The position numbers and the translations under genes were made by a program. Source: Rana temporaria (Eukaryota > Chordata > Amphibia > Anura > Ranidae). From it: a stretch of 64,000 nt of DNA. Shown here piece after piece: positions 33,762 to 44,853 of this stretch; position 1 is the first letter of the stretch; every line of letters begins with the position of its first letter. The notes beneath the pieces were generated by a model that had not been told where the DNA came from, did not search any database, and was given only the letters and a program-made list of their open reading frames with translations. The DNA lies in NCBI RefSeq assembly GCF_905171775.1, contig NC_053500.1, positions 125,320,140 through 125,384,139 on the forward strand, written 5' to 3'.

Positions 33762-34224
33762 GTGAGGTTTAGTCTTCTCATCTGGTTCCCTCCTCGTGAT
33801 TATATGTCACAAGTTCTAGCCTATTAAATCTGTCCAATAAGAGTACTAAACAAATGTCCAAAGTTTTAATGACTGGTTCATAATCCAATGTGTTTTAGGG
33901 GCCAAATAGGCTTGTGGGGAGGTGCAGTGTGGTAAAAATTCAGAGTCCAGATGTAGTAACAGAACTGTATTGTGCATGTAGTTCAAACCAGTACAACTAC
34001 CCAGCGGGAAGTCAACCTGACAAGACGCACTCACGGTATGTTGCAGCGGACAGTATCTCGAGGGATGGATTTGGGCCTAGCCGGTCTGTGCCAAAACAGT
34101 GAGGTTTCCAGGGAGGTTAGCTTGTTCCTGCTCTTTCCCTACTTGTCTGAGACCTCTCCATTCTGCTAATACTATCCTTGACAGATAGGTGACCTGATCC
34201 TACATTACCCACAAACAAAATACG
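33762..34224. other. Intron 8, 5' part, little recognised
   Basis: Possible diverged LTR-like sequence around 33860-34130, without definable ends. Confidence 0.35.
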
Positions 34225-34335
34225 TGCCAAGCCAGGATCCTAAATAGGCTCTGCTGATCCAATATGGCCATCGGGGTCACATGGGATGGCAGCATCAAAC
34301 CAGATAGCTTCCCAGTGACCCAGGAAACCATAGAG

Positions 34336-35120
34336 CAGGGGTCTCCAAAGTTTCTAAGCAAAGAATCAGTTTACTGTTCTTCAGGCTTTAGGGAGGCCAG
34401 GCTGTGGCCAATGGGAGCTGAAAATGCCTCAACATCAGTGACCCATCATTGGTTTTAATGGGAGAAATAGTGCCCGATTTTTTTGGTATCAATGGAAGAG
34501 TAGTGCCCCGTTGTTGGTATCAATGGAAGAATAGTGCCCTGTTGTTGGTAGCAATGGAAGAATAGTGCCCCGTTGTTGGTATCATGGGAAGAATAGTGCC
34601 CCATTTTTTTGGTATCAATGGAAGAATAGTGCCATATTGTTGTCATCAATGGAAGAATAGTGCCCCGTTGTTGGTATCAATGGAAGAAGAGTTCCCTGTT
34701 GTTGGTATCAATGGAAGAATCGTGCACTGTTATTGGTATCAATGGAAGAAGAGTGCCTCATTGATGGGGTCAGTACGGGGAATAGTGCCCCATCATTGGT
34801 ATTGGTTGGTGAAATGGTGCCCCAAGGGCCAGATAAAGGTAAGCAAAGGGCCACTGCCATAGAAGAACCATTGTTAGTATCATGGGAAGAATAGTGCCCC
34901 ATTTTTTTGGTATCAATGGAAGAATAGTGCCATATTGTCATCAATGGAAGGTTAGTGCCCCAATGTTGGTATCAATAGAAGAAGAGTGCCCTGTTGTTTG
35001 TATCAATGGAAGAAGAGCGCCTCATTGATGGGGTCAGTACGGGGAATAGTGCCCCATCATTGGTATTGGTTGGTGAAATAGTGCCCCAAGGGCTAGATAA
35101 AGGTAAGCAAAGGGCCACTG
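34336..35120. mobile_element. hAT-like element with 32-bp minisatellite, internally duplicated
   Basis: Starts CAGGGGTCTCCAAAG and ends AAAGGGCCACTG. Direct repeats CCATAGAG (34328-34335) and CCATAGAA (35121-35128) flank it. The interior is the GGAAGAATAGTGCCCC minisatellite. A later tandem duplication copied array, element end and flank: CCACTGCCATAGAAGAACC occurs both at about 34851 and 35116. The unoccupied site is preserved near 4492. Confidence 0.83.
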
Positions 35121-35128
35121 CCATAGAA

Positions 35129-35700
35129 GAACCATGCTCCTCTTGACTTCCTCTCACTCTGCAATGTCGGAGAAAGTAGACTGCCCCTGCCTACAGGCTC
35201 CCTTTTCATCAGGGCTCCAAAGAAAATCTAAATATATTATTATATTTGCATTTGTTTTATAGCCCTGATGAAAGTGGAATCTCTTTGGCCCGTGGAATGT
35301 GTTGGTTGATCTGCTATGAACCAGTATTTTTTTTATTAAAAATTTTGGATATTTGTTTGGCATTCGACTGTATATATGGATTCACAACTCTGAATGTTCC
35401 CCTAATTTTCAAGTCTGCCTTTTGAGTGCCACCAAATCAGATCTAGCGTGCCCAGCGATAACCTGATTGGCCCATTAAAAATCTGTATCCAGCACCTTGC
35501 TTTTTACTTTGGACAAGTGCTATTCTTTGTGTCCTACTGTTTCTTGATAGGGCCGTGTGCCAACTAGTCCATCTTAGACTTGGCCAAGAACTCCTACTCT
35601 TCCTGAAGTATTCCGAGACATATTGCCAGGTGGGAGCATTGGCCCATTTTAAAATCTTCTGTATCTCCTATCGACCCTTTTCTCACTTGAACATGCAGTA
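35129..35700. other. Intron 8, repeat flank then unrecognised
   Basis: The first 60 bases continue the dispersed repeat also present at 4440-4590. GGAGCCCTGATGAAAAGGGA and TAGCCCTGATGAAAGTGG near 35200-35275 are inverted. No exon. Confidence 0.45.
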
Positions 35701-35704
35701 CATG

Positions 35705-36225
35705 CAGGGCCGTTTGAAGGAATTTGGGGGCCCCAAGCAAAATGGGGGCCCCAAGCACCCCCCCCCCCCGCACGCAAAGCCTACATTAGCTCTACACAAA
35801 TTTTTACACCCATGTTCTTACTCCCCCTCCCTAGTCCCTATGTTTTTCTATTCTCACCTCCCCTTCTTCCCTGTAGGCTGTCGCTGTAGCGTGGCCGAGC
35901 TCCTCTTCCTCCTGTCAGTCAGGTGTTCTATCATTATGGGTCCCCAGTTCCCAATCAGATAGTGCCCGGGCTGGGCCGGGCCCCATGCGGTACAGAAGAT
36001 TCAGTTTCCTGTGTTCCTGGCTGGACTGAAAGGAAGTGAGCACTCAGTGTGTACTTCCTGTCAGTCCGGCCGGGAACAGGAAACTGAATCTCCTGTACCA
36101 CGTGCGGTACCCGGCCGGACTGACAGGACTCCAGGAGGAAGGAAGAGGAGCTCGGCCACGCTATAGCCTGGGAAGGGGAAGTTGGGGGCCCCAGGCCAGC
36201 TCGGGGCCCCAAGCAATTGTTTGTT
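35705..36225. mobile_element. Palindromic element with GGGGGCCCCAAGC termini
   Basis: GGGGGCCCCAAGCAAAATGG near 35728 and GGGGCCCCAAGCAATTG near 36202 mark the ends. Interior arms AGCGTGGCCGAGCTCCTCTT (35887) and its complement (36140-36165) pair. Class unclear. Confidence 0.55.
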
Positions 36226-36452
36226 TTGCCTGTCCTGTAGCAACAGGCTTGAGTACATGGCCAAGATTTTGAACCTTTGGTAGGCCAGATGTCATGAGGT
36301 TAATGTTGACCATGAAAGTCCTACATGGGCTGAACTTTACCCTTTTGGATGTTTAATGGGATACCACACGGAAAGCAGAAGGACTAGCAGTATATTGACT
36401 TTTTGTAAGTTCACTGCTGTTTTTATAGATGTGTTATTGTGATCTCTTGTAG

Positions 36453-36692
36453 ACATTTATTGCTGCGGTCCTGCTCCTGTCTTTGCTGTTAAAGAGGGTG
36501 ACCTTGGGCTTAAGTTCGATGTCCCATTTGTGTTTGCTGAAGTAAACGCAGACGTTATTTATTACGTAACACAAAAGGATGGCACCGTCAGACAAACACT
36601 GAACACGGCGCAAGTGGGACAGAAGATCAGCACAAAGGCGGTGGGGAAAGATACCCGGGAGGACATCACACACACCTACAAGTACCCCGAGG
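36453..36692 (+). CDS. TGM2: TGM2-like exon 9: end of catalytic core and linker
   Basis: This 240-nt exon (phase 1 to 1) encodes DIYCCGPAPVFAVKEGDL through EDITHTYKYPEG, equal to human TG2 367-447 with one residue fewer around TLNTAQVGQK. The vicinal CC matches Cys370-Cys371, which in human TG2 form the inactivating disulfide with Cys230 in play. FAEVNADV holds the Asn398 and Asp400 calcium ligands and YPEG the Glu447 equivalent. The acceptor is CTCTTGTAG and the donor is GG/GTAAGT. Retaining all three redox cysteines supports TGM2 over TGM3 or F13A1. Confidence 0.95.
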
Positions 36693-36719
36693 GTAAGTGA
36701 CTTAAAAATACTGTAGTCT

Positions 36720-36900
36720 GTGTAGCGCTACCTCCGCAGGAGCCGCTTGCTAGATTGGGTTCTCTGTTATTTTGCCTCGACTCCTCAAACAACCTCAGCC
36801 TTCCTGACACACCAGATTAAGCAAATGAATATTGCACTGTGATTGGGCACACAAATATTATCTGTAGGCAGGTTGCCTACCATTATGCTGGTTTAGGTAC
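36720..36900. repeat. Truncated TGTAGC element near exon 9 donor
   Basis: TGTAGCGCTACCTCCGCAGG begins 28 bases after the exon 9 donor and resembles the start of the element at 6605. The end is not definable. Confidence 0.5.
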
Positions 36901-37651
36901 GGTAAGTAGCTGGCCCGGCCCAGAGGGAAGAGAGAGTTAATGTGTGCTGCAGGTCAAGGGCTTTTGGATCCGACCTACCCACCAGTGGTATAAATCTAGG
37001 GGAAAGCTGGGTTCGGGGCTTTTCGTCCTGCTGCACTATTCTGGTCTTCCGCGGGTTACTGAAGAGTTGGATTTTCACGCAAGCCTTCCCTACGTAGCCT
37101 CTCTTCCACCCTTTCCTCCGCTCTGTGATGCTTCTGGTTCCTGGGTCCTCTTTTCCCAGGAACTCTGCTATGCGCGTCGGGACCCTTCGTGGTAAGACAG
37201 CGCTATATTAAGATAACTCTCAACTCAACTCAACGGACTAATTTGTAGAGGTATGCCTGGGCAGCCAGCAAGGACTGTCATGGACTGTAATGTTGAATCA
37301 ACTGTTCTGAGCCTGGTCTGAAGTTATTTAAAGAGGTGCATGTTGGTTTTTGGCGTATCAAAAGAACTTGGATCAGTGAAGCACATATGGGGTATGAAGT
37401 GTAGCACCCTATATAGCAAATGTTTTGTTAAATTTCATTTTTGGCCTCCCTGTAATCAGACATTATTTGGTTAGTTAGGTCTGCTCTGGGCTCTGAAGGT
37501 ATGAACTTAATTACTTCCCCCTGTCTCCCAGGGGACCCTAGGACATATTGGATGGGAGAATATGACCTCCACCTGCATGGTAATAATTCCCCAGCCAATC
37601 ACTGGTCAATATGGCAGGTGACCAGCAGAGGGCTGAGGCAGGTATTAATAG
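36901..37651. other. Intron 9 DNA, nothing recognised
   Basis: No exon. TGTAGCACCCTATATAGC near 37401 may be another LTR start. Confidence 0.35.
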
Positions 37652-38192
37652 GCAGGAGTGCAGAGCTGCATGATTCTGGCCAAAATGAGAATCACAATTT
37701 TTTTGCTTAAAATAAAGATTACGATTCTCACGGCGTAACATCTTTTACATTATACAAAAAAATTGGGCTAACTTTACTGTGTATTTTTTTTTTATTAATT
37801 CATTCAATTATTTCCCCCAAAAAATGCGTTTGAAAGACCGCTGCGCAAATACAGTGTGACATAAAATATTGCAACAACCACCATTGTATTCTCTAGGGTC
37901 TCTGCTAAAACTTAAATATATAATTTTTGGGGGTTCTAAGTAATTTTCTAGCAAAAATTTCTGATTTTAACTTGTAACCAACAAGTGTCAGAAAAAGGTT
38001 TAGTCTCTAAGTGGTTAAACTTCCCTCATTTACAGACCGAAGTTGCTTACTTTGATCTAAAAGGACAGTGTTACAATGTATCTCTTTATCTCTGTCTAAG
38101 CAATGTTGTCATAAACTTGGCAGGCTGCCTTGGATCTTTTAGACAGCTGTCAGCTGTCAGCAGAGAACTCTGCATAGAACAGGGAAAATGAG

Positions 38193-39033
38193 TTAAAGGT
38201 TTGTTTTTTATTTTCTAAATAGGTTCCTTTAAAGTGGAGTTCCACCCATAAATATAACATTACATCAGTAGTTTTAAAAAAAAATCATTAGTCCTTTACG
38301 AATTTTTTTTTTTTTTTTAGATGCCTTCAAAGTGTTGTTGCTAGGCAGAATACTTAATCTTCCCACTTCCTGCACCTAGGTGCTTAATGCTTCCTAACCT
38401 ACACCGCACAGACTCCTGGGAATGTAGTGGGTGTAACTTTCCAGGAGTCTGCACTCCCCAGTCTCAAAGAATCATGTGACTTGGACAGCACAGGTGCTGA
38501 AACCTGATCTGACACTGCTTGTGCAGCACTGAGCATGTTCGAGATCTGCAAGGCTGAAATCCAGGAAGTCATACAGTCTGGCTTCATGATGCCCACACTT
38601 AAGATGGCCCCAGTCAATTTCTATTTTATAAAGTGTCTAAATGCTGTAACAAATGCTCTAACAAAATGGACCTTGGTTTACAGACTAACTTTACTAGAAT
38701 ACATTAAGCTTGTGTATTACAGGGGTATTTATATTTAAAAAGTGAAATTGTGGCCGGAACTCCGCTTTAAGCTAGTGCATTGTTGGTTCACTTACCTTTT
38801 CCTTCAATTTCCCTTCTAAATGTTTTTTTTTCTTTATCTGAATTTCTCACTTCCTGTTCCTCCTAAGTAAGGTGTTCTAAATGACTTTCCATCACTCATT
38901 CATTCAGAAATTCAAACAAAGAAAAAAAACATTTAGAAGGGAAATCAAAGGAAAAGGTAAGTGAACCAACAATGCACTAGCTTAAAGGAACCAATTTAGA
39001 AAATAAAAGACAAACCTTTACAACCCCTTTTAG
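38193..39033. mobile_element. TTAA-type palindrome hosting an inner TTAA MITE
   Basis: Arms GTGCATTGTTGGTTCACTTA (38776) and TAAGTGAACCAACAATGCAC (38959) are complementary, and both ends carry AAACCTTTACAACCCC-type sequence (left end shortened). The left arm is interrupted at TTCCTTTAA by 38233-38766. The intact site GCTTAAAGGAACC remains in the right arm near 38980. Confidence 0.75.
38233..38766. mobile_element. TTAA-flanked MITE, 534 bp, innermost layer
   Basis: Termini AGTGGAGTTCCACCC and the complement of AGCGGAGTTCCGGCC, with TTAA at 38229-38232 and 38767-38770. Related by terminus to the elements at 324, 702 and 16864. Contains a GACTCCTGGGAATGTAGTGG segment, no coding. Confidence 0.82.
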
Positions 39034-39206
39034 ATCGCGAGGGGGGGGGGGGGGAGAATCGCAATCTGATTCCTTTACGATTAATCGTGTAGCTCTAGCA
39101 GGAGTGCAGAACATAGAGAGCTCTTGTTCCTGGGGGAGTAAGACCCAGCTTGAGGGCTTTGGCATCCCTGGGAATTTTTTAAACAAAAAGTGCCAGAAAA
39201 GGCCTG

Positions 39207-39727
39207 GTGTCACGTACCTGGTGCTAGAGGCCAAGCTTCCCTTGCAGCTAAGTTCCAGACCCCCCTGATGGTGGAAACAGAAGAGGTCAGGCCCAAAGTA
39301 GCACGGGTCACCTGCTGGACTGTATCCCGGAGCTTCCAGAGTACAGCTGGTGTACTAGCGTAGAGTCAGCAGACAGGTGGTGCCCGTAAGGTGTTACAGG
39401 ATTCAGATAATGCTGAGACAGGAGCGTGGTCAGAAGGAAGCTTAAGTCACGAGCTGGGTGGGTAGCAGAGCAGACGTGGTCTGGTGGATAGCCAAGGTCG
39501 AACACAGGAAGCAAACAGTAGACAGGTCAAGGACAAGCCGGTTGGTAACCGGAGACACAGGAACAGGAATATCACAGAGATAACGCACTGGAGGAGCGGA
39601 AGATCAACCAGCAACTAAAGCCACTGGCAGACTTCCTTATATAGGGTCCTAAAGTCCTTCACCTGCCATAAGTGCTGGTAGGGATGCTGGGTCCTAGAGC
39701 CTCTCTTCTGCTGTTGGTTCCCTGACA
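39207..39727 (-). mobile_element. Solo LTR, 521 bp, 5-bp target duplication CCTGG
   Basis: Perfect CCTGG repeats flank it (39202-39206 and 39728-39732). Ends are TGTCACGTAC and CCCTGACA, the TG..CA of an LTR. Read on the minus strand it starts TGTCAGGGAACC and has a TATA-like CCTATATAAGGAAG about 90 bases in, so that orientation is preferred. A 5-bp duplication suits Gypsy/Ty3-type elements. No internal coding region remains, implying LTR-LTR recombination. Confidence 0.78.
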
Positions 39728-39741
39728 CCTGGTCTTTAAGT

Positions 39742-39850
39742 GGGTAGGCCAGTGATGGCAAACCTTGGCACCCCAGATGTTTTAGAACTACATTTCCCAT
39801 GATGCCCATGCACTCTGCAGTGTAGCTGAGTATCATGGGAATTTTTTTTT
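39742..39850. repeat. CAGTGATGGCAAACCTTGGC repeat fragment
   Basis: GTGATGGCAAACCTTGGCAC followed by ACTACATTTCCCATGATGC and its partial inverse ATCATGGGAA. A widely seen tetrapod hAT-type terminus; only one end is here. Confidence 0.55.
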
Positions 39851-40734
39851 TGTTCTACCTACTTTAAAAGACGTCCACAAATAAGACTTGATCTATGAAT
39901 GATATTTTCATTTCATTGTACCTAGGAGAATATGTCTGGGTATTGATAAATTGAAAAAGCAGACTCCGAATACAGTTCCAGGAATATAATTGGACTGACG
40001 TAATGTGAACACATGTTGTACTGGGGTTGGCAATGAAGTTCACGCTCAGACTTTACGCTCCTGCGTTCTCCGATCCCTATGGTCAATTCTAGGACTTTTG
40101 TACACATTTCTGCCAGATTTATAAACCAGCAGCAGAATCAGACATATTAATCTCGTGTTCCTTGCTGCAGTTGTTCTCATTTATAAGGCCGACGTAGAGT
40201 ATGGGAGCCACGGGGAGACATTAAAGCTTAATTCTAGGCAAACCGCTACATGCGCTGTTGAATTATATATATTGGAGATGCTTCAAATACCAAATGATTT
40301 GTGATTGGCCCAGACAGCCCTAATATTTACGCAGACCTGCCAGATAGCAGAGCCAGGTGATGACCTGATTTTTCCATGCAAAGGCAAAACTTTTTTTAAG
40401 TTTTTAACTTTTTTGGACAGAGTTGAGATGGATTAGAACACCTATGGGCTTTTTATTGCTGTCTGCGTCCCCATTAGAAAGATTTACGCTCTCTATTCAT
40501 CCTGTTCACCATTATCATTGAAAGTAAAAGAAAATCCCAAAGTTTGGGTTGTCCCCAGAAAAGTAGTAGAGGGCAAATCTTCCAATCCGGACACTAGTTC
40601 TAGTGACCTGGGGGGCCAAAAGAATTCCCCTAATTTACAGGGATTTCTTCTCACTTCCTGTTTTGGTTATGGGACAGGAAGTGAAGATAAATCTCCCCAA
40701 TGGAACAAAGGTGGCAAACCTTACAGGGTATAAA
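39851..40734. other. Intron 9 DNA, nothing recognised
   Basis: No exon or classified repeat. Confidence 0.35.
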
Positions 40735-41115
40735 GATTTAGGCCCCTTTCACACTGGGGAGGGAGGCGCTTTGGCGGTATAGCGCCGCTAAAAATGGCGG
40801 CGCTATACCGTCGGAATTGCCGTGGGATTTGCCCGATAGCGGTGCGGTATTAACCCCCGCTAGCAGCCGATAAAGGGTTAATACCGCCCGCAATGTGCCT
40901 CTGCAGTCTCCCCCCTCCCCCTTCTCTCTCCTGCCTCTGAGTGAGTACACTAAGGTAAATCAGGGTTCTCAGAGCACCCCTTACATCAAAGTTCCCCTTT
41001 ACACAGTGTTCACATCAGAGTCCCCTCCGTAGATCAGAGTTCTTAGTGTTCCCCCTTCATCAGGTTTCCTAGAGCATCCCTTATGTTAGAGTCCCCAGGG
41101 AACACTGTGGGATTC
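40735..41115. repeat. CCCCTTTCACACTGGGG element, left part
   Basis: Shares GGCCCCTTTCACACTGGGG and GGCGGTATAGCGCCGC with the second palindrome at 3622-3981. The matching right terminus is missing; 40940-41110 holds repeated GTTCCC/CAGAGT phrases. Confidence 0.55.
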
Positions 41116-41118
41116 TTG

Positions 41119-41330
41119 TGCTTAAAGTGGTTGTAAACCCCACTTTTTGACTTTTACCTACAGGTAAGCCTATAATAAGGCTTACCTGTAGGTATAAAGA
41201 ATATCTCCTAAACCTGTATGGTTTAGGAGATATTCCCCTCGCAATGCGCCGCTGATTGCAGCGGCGCATGCGCAGGGGGGATCCTCGGCTGAAGGGCCGG
41301 CCGCTGCCGTCCCTTGCCGGATTGAAATCT
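41119..41330. repeat. TTAA-type palindrome, left part
   Basis: TTAAAGTGGTTGTAAACCCC opens it. A tight hairpin TACAGGTAAGCC / GGCTTACCTGTA follows at 41159-41193, then TCTCCTAAACC / GGTTTAGGAGA. Confidence 0.6.
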
Positions 41331-42117
41331 TGTAATTTTATGCGTTTTAATGAATCTACAGCATAACTGCAACACTTCATCAAGTTCTATATCAGCTAGA
41401 TGTTCAACTTTAAAATAGCCCTTTCTGATGGCATTTGGTTTAGGATAGCAGCAGTCTTATGGGTCTGAACTGATACAGGGCTTAGATCCTTCTCAAAAAG
41501 CAACAAGCATATCCAAAAATAGACTTGGATTACTTTGGGGAAATGTTTGGATGTGTAGATTGTGTAACAAGAATTATAGCGAATCATCAGACACAAGTAA
41601 TGTATTTACAGCTGGGGCCCGAGGCTTGACCACCCTCAGACCACATGGAGTTTGCATCAGTCACTAACCACATGCTGCCTTGAGTTTAAAGGGACTATGT
41701 TTTTTTTTTAAGTATTTCCCTATGTAAACCTAAAAGAGATCAGTCTAATATAAATCGATGCTGATTTGTTAAAAACCCTTGTGTTTCTGAATAATTAGAA
41801 ATTTCACATTGACATAAGGGCAGTCCTATTTGCCCATTACATATGTGACTCTGGTGTTCAGTGCTACACAGTAAAGTTGGCCCCTGTGCACTGCTGCAAT
41901 CCTGCCTGCGATTCCAAATCGCACTGCAATGCTGGAAAAACGCAGGATGCATGTTTGGGTGCCATTCATTTTTATTGATCGCACATCACACAAAGCTTGT
42001 TGCCTAAAATAAGCGGGAGGGAACATTGCGCCCTCCCCACCCCCACCCCCCCCCCCCTCACCGGTGTTTCTCGGGCTTACCATTTTTACCAGGATGCCCC
42101 AGAAAGGATCCAACGGC
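41331..42117. other. Intron 9 DNA, nothing recognised
   Basis: Poly-C near 42047; no exon. Confidence 0.35.
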
Positions 42118-42119
42118 AT

Positions 42120-42476
42120 AGCTCCCAACTGTCCCTGATTTCGAGGGATTGTCCCTGATTTGGAGCAATGTCCCTCTTTACCCCTCATGTGTCCCTCATT
42201 GTGGTCTGATCTCTATAGTTGTATAAAAAAATCACTTTTTATATAGCAAAAAGTGTTTCCCAGAGCTAAACCTTTCATCCAATTTCTAAATTGCTGCATT
42301 TGTAAATTTTAAAAGCCAGTATAAAGGAAGAGTAGTAGTAAAAAAAAAAAAAAAAACCTTGTGGATTTAATTTACCCTTTTTTTTGTTAATTCTCCTTTA
42401 AGGGGGTGTGGCAGAAGGCGTGTCCTATGCCTACATATGTTTGCTAATATTCATTCCATCTCAAAATGTTGGGAGG
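42120..42476. mobile_element. TA-flanked CCTCCCAAC MITE, second complete copy
   Basis: GCTCCCAACTGTCCCTGATT to ATGTTGGGAGG, with TA before and after. Colinear with 22500-22867. Confidence 0.78.
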
Positions 42477-42740
42477 TACGCGACGGTGCGGACGACTGGT
42501 CAAAGAGACAAGTAGAGAAAAGATCATCTCTGATCACCTCTATGGCCTTAGAATACTGGAGCAATGTCATGACGTCACTTCCGGTCTAAGGCGGACATAA
42601 ACAATTTTTTTTTTTTTTAAAACAAAAGTTAAAAAAATAAATTGTTTTGCTTTTAGGTAAAGGAGAGAGATTTGGGGTCTGTAGTGAAGTCACCAGCGTG
42701 AACGGGCAGTCGTGATGATGTCATGACTTTAAACCTCTGG
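42477..42740. repeat. Dispersed repeat with CRE/ETS-like motif
   Basis: Holds TGACGTCACTTCCGG at 42570-42584, a combined CRE and ETS-type site, in what looks like a ranid dispersed repeat. Whether it is used is unknown. Confidence 0.45.
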
Positions 42741-42744
42741 CTCA

Positions 42745-42920
42745 TTTTGTTCTTTCTTTTTCTTCCTCTCACTCTCTTTCTCCCTTTCCTGTTCGTTTGT
42801 TCTTTCTTTCTCTCTCTTGGTCTTTTATTCTCTCCTTTTTTTTCCTTTCTCTCTCTCTCTCTTTTTTATCTTTGCTGTTTGTTTTGTTCTCTTTCTTTTT
42901 CTCTTTTTTTTCTCTCTCTC

Positions 42921-42996
<76 letters not shown>

Positions 42997-43043
42997 TTCT
43001 CTCTCTCTCTTTCTCTCTGTCTCTGTCTCTGTCTCTGTCTCTG

Positions 43044-43074
<31 letters not shown>

Positions 43075-43120
43075 GTCTCTCTTTCTCTCTCTCTATCTGT
43101 CTCTGTCTCTGTCTCTCCTT

Positions 43121-43152
<32 letters not shown>

Positions 43153-43155
43153 CTT

Positions 43156-43187
<32 letters not shown>

Positions 43188-43190
43188 CTT

Positions 43191-43222
<32 letters not shown>

Positions 43223-43262
43223 CTTTCTCTCTGTCTCTGTCTCTCTCTCTCCTTTCTCTCTG

Positions 43263-43295
<33 letters not shown>

Positions 43296-43496
43296 TTTCT
43301 CTCTCTCTCTCTCTGTCTCTCTCTCTCTCTGTCTCTCCTTTCTCTCTCTCTCTCTCCCCCCCTCTCTCTCTCTCTCTGTCTCTCCTTTCTCTCTCTCTCT
43401 CCCCCCCTCTCTCTCTCTCTCTCTCTCCTTTTTCTCTCTCTCTCTCTCCTTTCTCTCTCTCTCCCTCTCTCTCTCTCCTTTCTCCTTTGTGTGTGT

Positions 43497-43586
<90 letters not shown>

Positions 43587-43607
43587 TTCTCTCTCTCTCT
43601 TTCTCCC

Positions 43608-43652
<45 letters not shown>

Positions 43653-43904
43653 TTCTCTCTCTCTCTCTCCCTCCTTTCTCTCTCTCTCCTGTTCTCTCTC
43701 TCGCTCTCATTCTCAGTCTCAGTCTTTCATTCTCTCCTCTCCTTTTTTTTCTTTCTTTCTCACGCGCTCTCTCTCTCTCCTGTTCGTTCTTTCTTTCTCT
43801 TGGTATTTCATTCTCTCCCTTTTTCTCTCTCTCTCTCCTGTTCATTCATTTCTTTGTTCGTTCTTTCTTTCTTTCTTTCTATTGGTCTTTCATTCTTTTC
43901 CCAT

Positions 43905-43950
<46 letters not shown>

Positions 43951-44001
43951 ATTCTGTCTTTTTTTTCCCCCTCTACTTTTTTTCCTGTCTCTTTCTTTCT
44001 T

Positions 44002-44082
<81 letters not shown>

Positions 44083-44105
44083 CTCTTTCTCTCTTTTTCT
44101 CTCTT
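42745..44105. repeat. Polypyrimidine (TC)n/(TCTG)n tract, about 1.36 kb
   Basis: The + strand is almost entirely C and T, with CTCT, TCTG and CTTT variants and a single GTGTGTGTGTG interruption near 43488. Serine/leucine-rich reading frames on + and Arg/Glu-rich ones on - are repeat artefacts. Confidence 0.95.
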
Positions 44106-44849
44106 AATAAATATTACGTATTATAATTCATCCTAGCCCTTGGCCTGCATGTTTATTGCCCTCCTAAACCTGGTCCCTAATATGAACGTCATTGTGATAT
44201 TTTCCATTGTAACAATAACACTTCTTTAGACCTCCTCCTCATGCAGACATATATTCATAGTCATATTGCAGCGGCTTCGTTTGGCATTGGGGGTGTAGTG
44301 CTTTAAGTACGGGTGCCATTCTCATAGTCAAGGAATTTGTTACATTCTCGGATGACTTTGCAGTGAAGTGCCAGCTGCTGTAAAAGCTGCGATTTTATGA
44401 GTACTGTCATTCCAGTCTTTATGATGAAGGCCTCTGCTCTTCCATTTTTCTTGTTTTAATATCCTGTGCAGTGTAGATTGGAGAAACAATTTAGCTCAGT
44501 TTTAACGTCGGGCTCCAAATATAAAAGTATTAAATAATATTTGATTCATGCAGATCTGTTGGCTGAGGGAAATGAGCACCCTTGCCGTGCCTGAAGACTT
44601 TGTTTTGGTTGCAGTTGCTGTGTGCTTATGACTCGAGTATACTAAATTTTAGATCCTTCCCTTTACTACTGTAGCACCCTGGTGTTTTAGGCAGGGTTGC
44701 TAGCAAATTTAATTTGCCGGGTAGTAATTATCCTGGCTAATTGTTAGGAGATCCACTGATTTGCCCCTAATTCTGGAATTGCTGCACTTCTCTCTTTTGT
44801 CACTAGGTGGCATTGTAGCTGGTGACACAGCCAATAGGCAATGATTTCT
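44106..44849. other. Intron 9 DNA, nothing recognised
   Basis: TGTAGCACCCTGGTG near 44672 may start an LTR fragment. No exon. Confidence 0.35.
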
Positions 44850-44853
44850 TTAA

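Larger units (their letters stand above)
37664..39097. mobile_element. Inverted-repeat element AGCTGCATGATTCTGG with multiple nested insertions
   Basis: Ends AGCTGCATGATTCTGG and the complement of AGAGCTACACGATTAATCG. The 12-bp direct repeat GCAGGAGTGCAG occurs at 37652-37663 and 39098-39109. Its own body is only about 37664-37733 and 39035-39097. The rest is a dispersed repeat (37735-38018), an unresolved stretch and a TTAA palindrome (38193-39033) that itself contains 38233-38766. Confidence 0.7.

Noticed and set aside
42723..44136. Open frames of 430-470 codons rich in Ser and Leu on +, and Arg/Glu-rich on -
   Set aside because: They are translations of a CT microsatellite with no domain, no start context and all three frames open at once.
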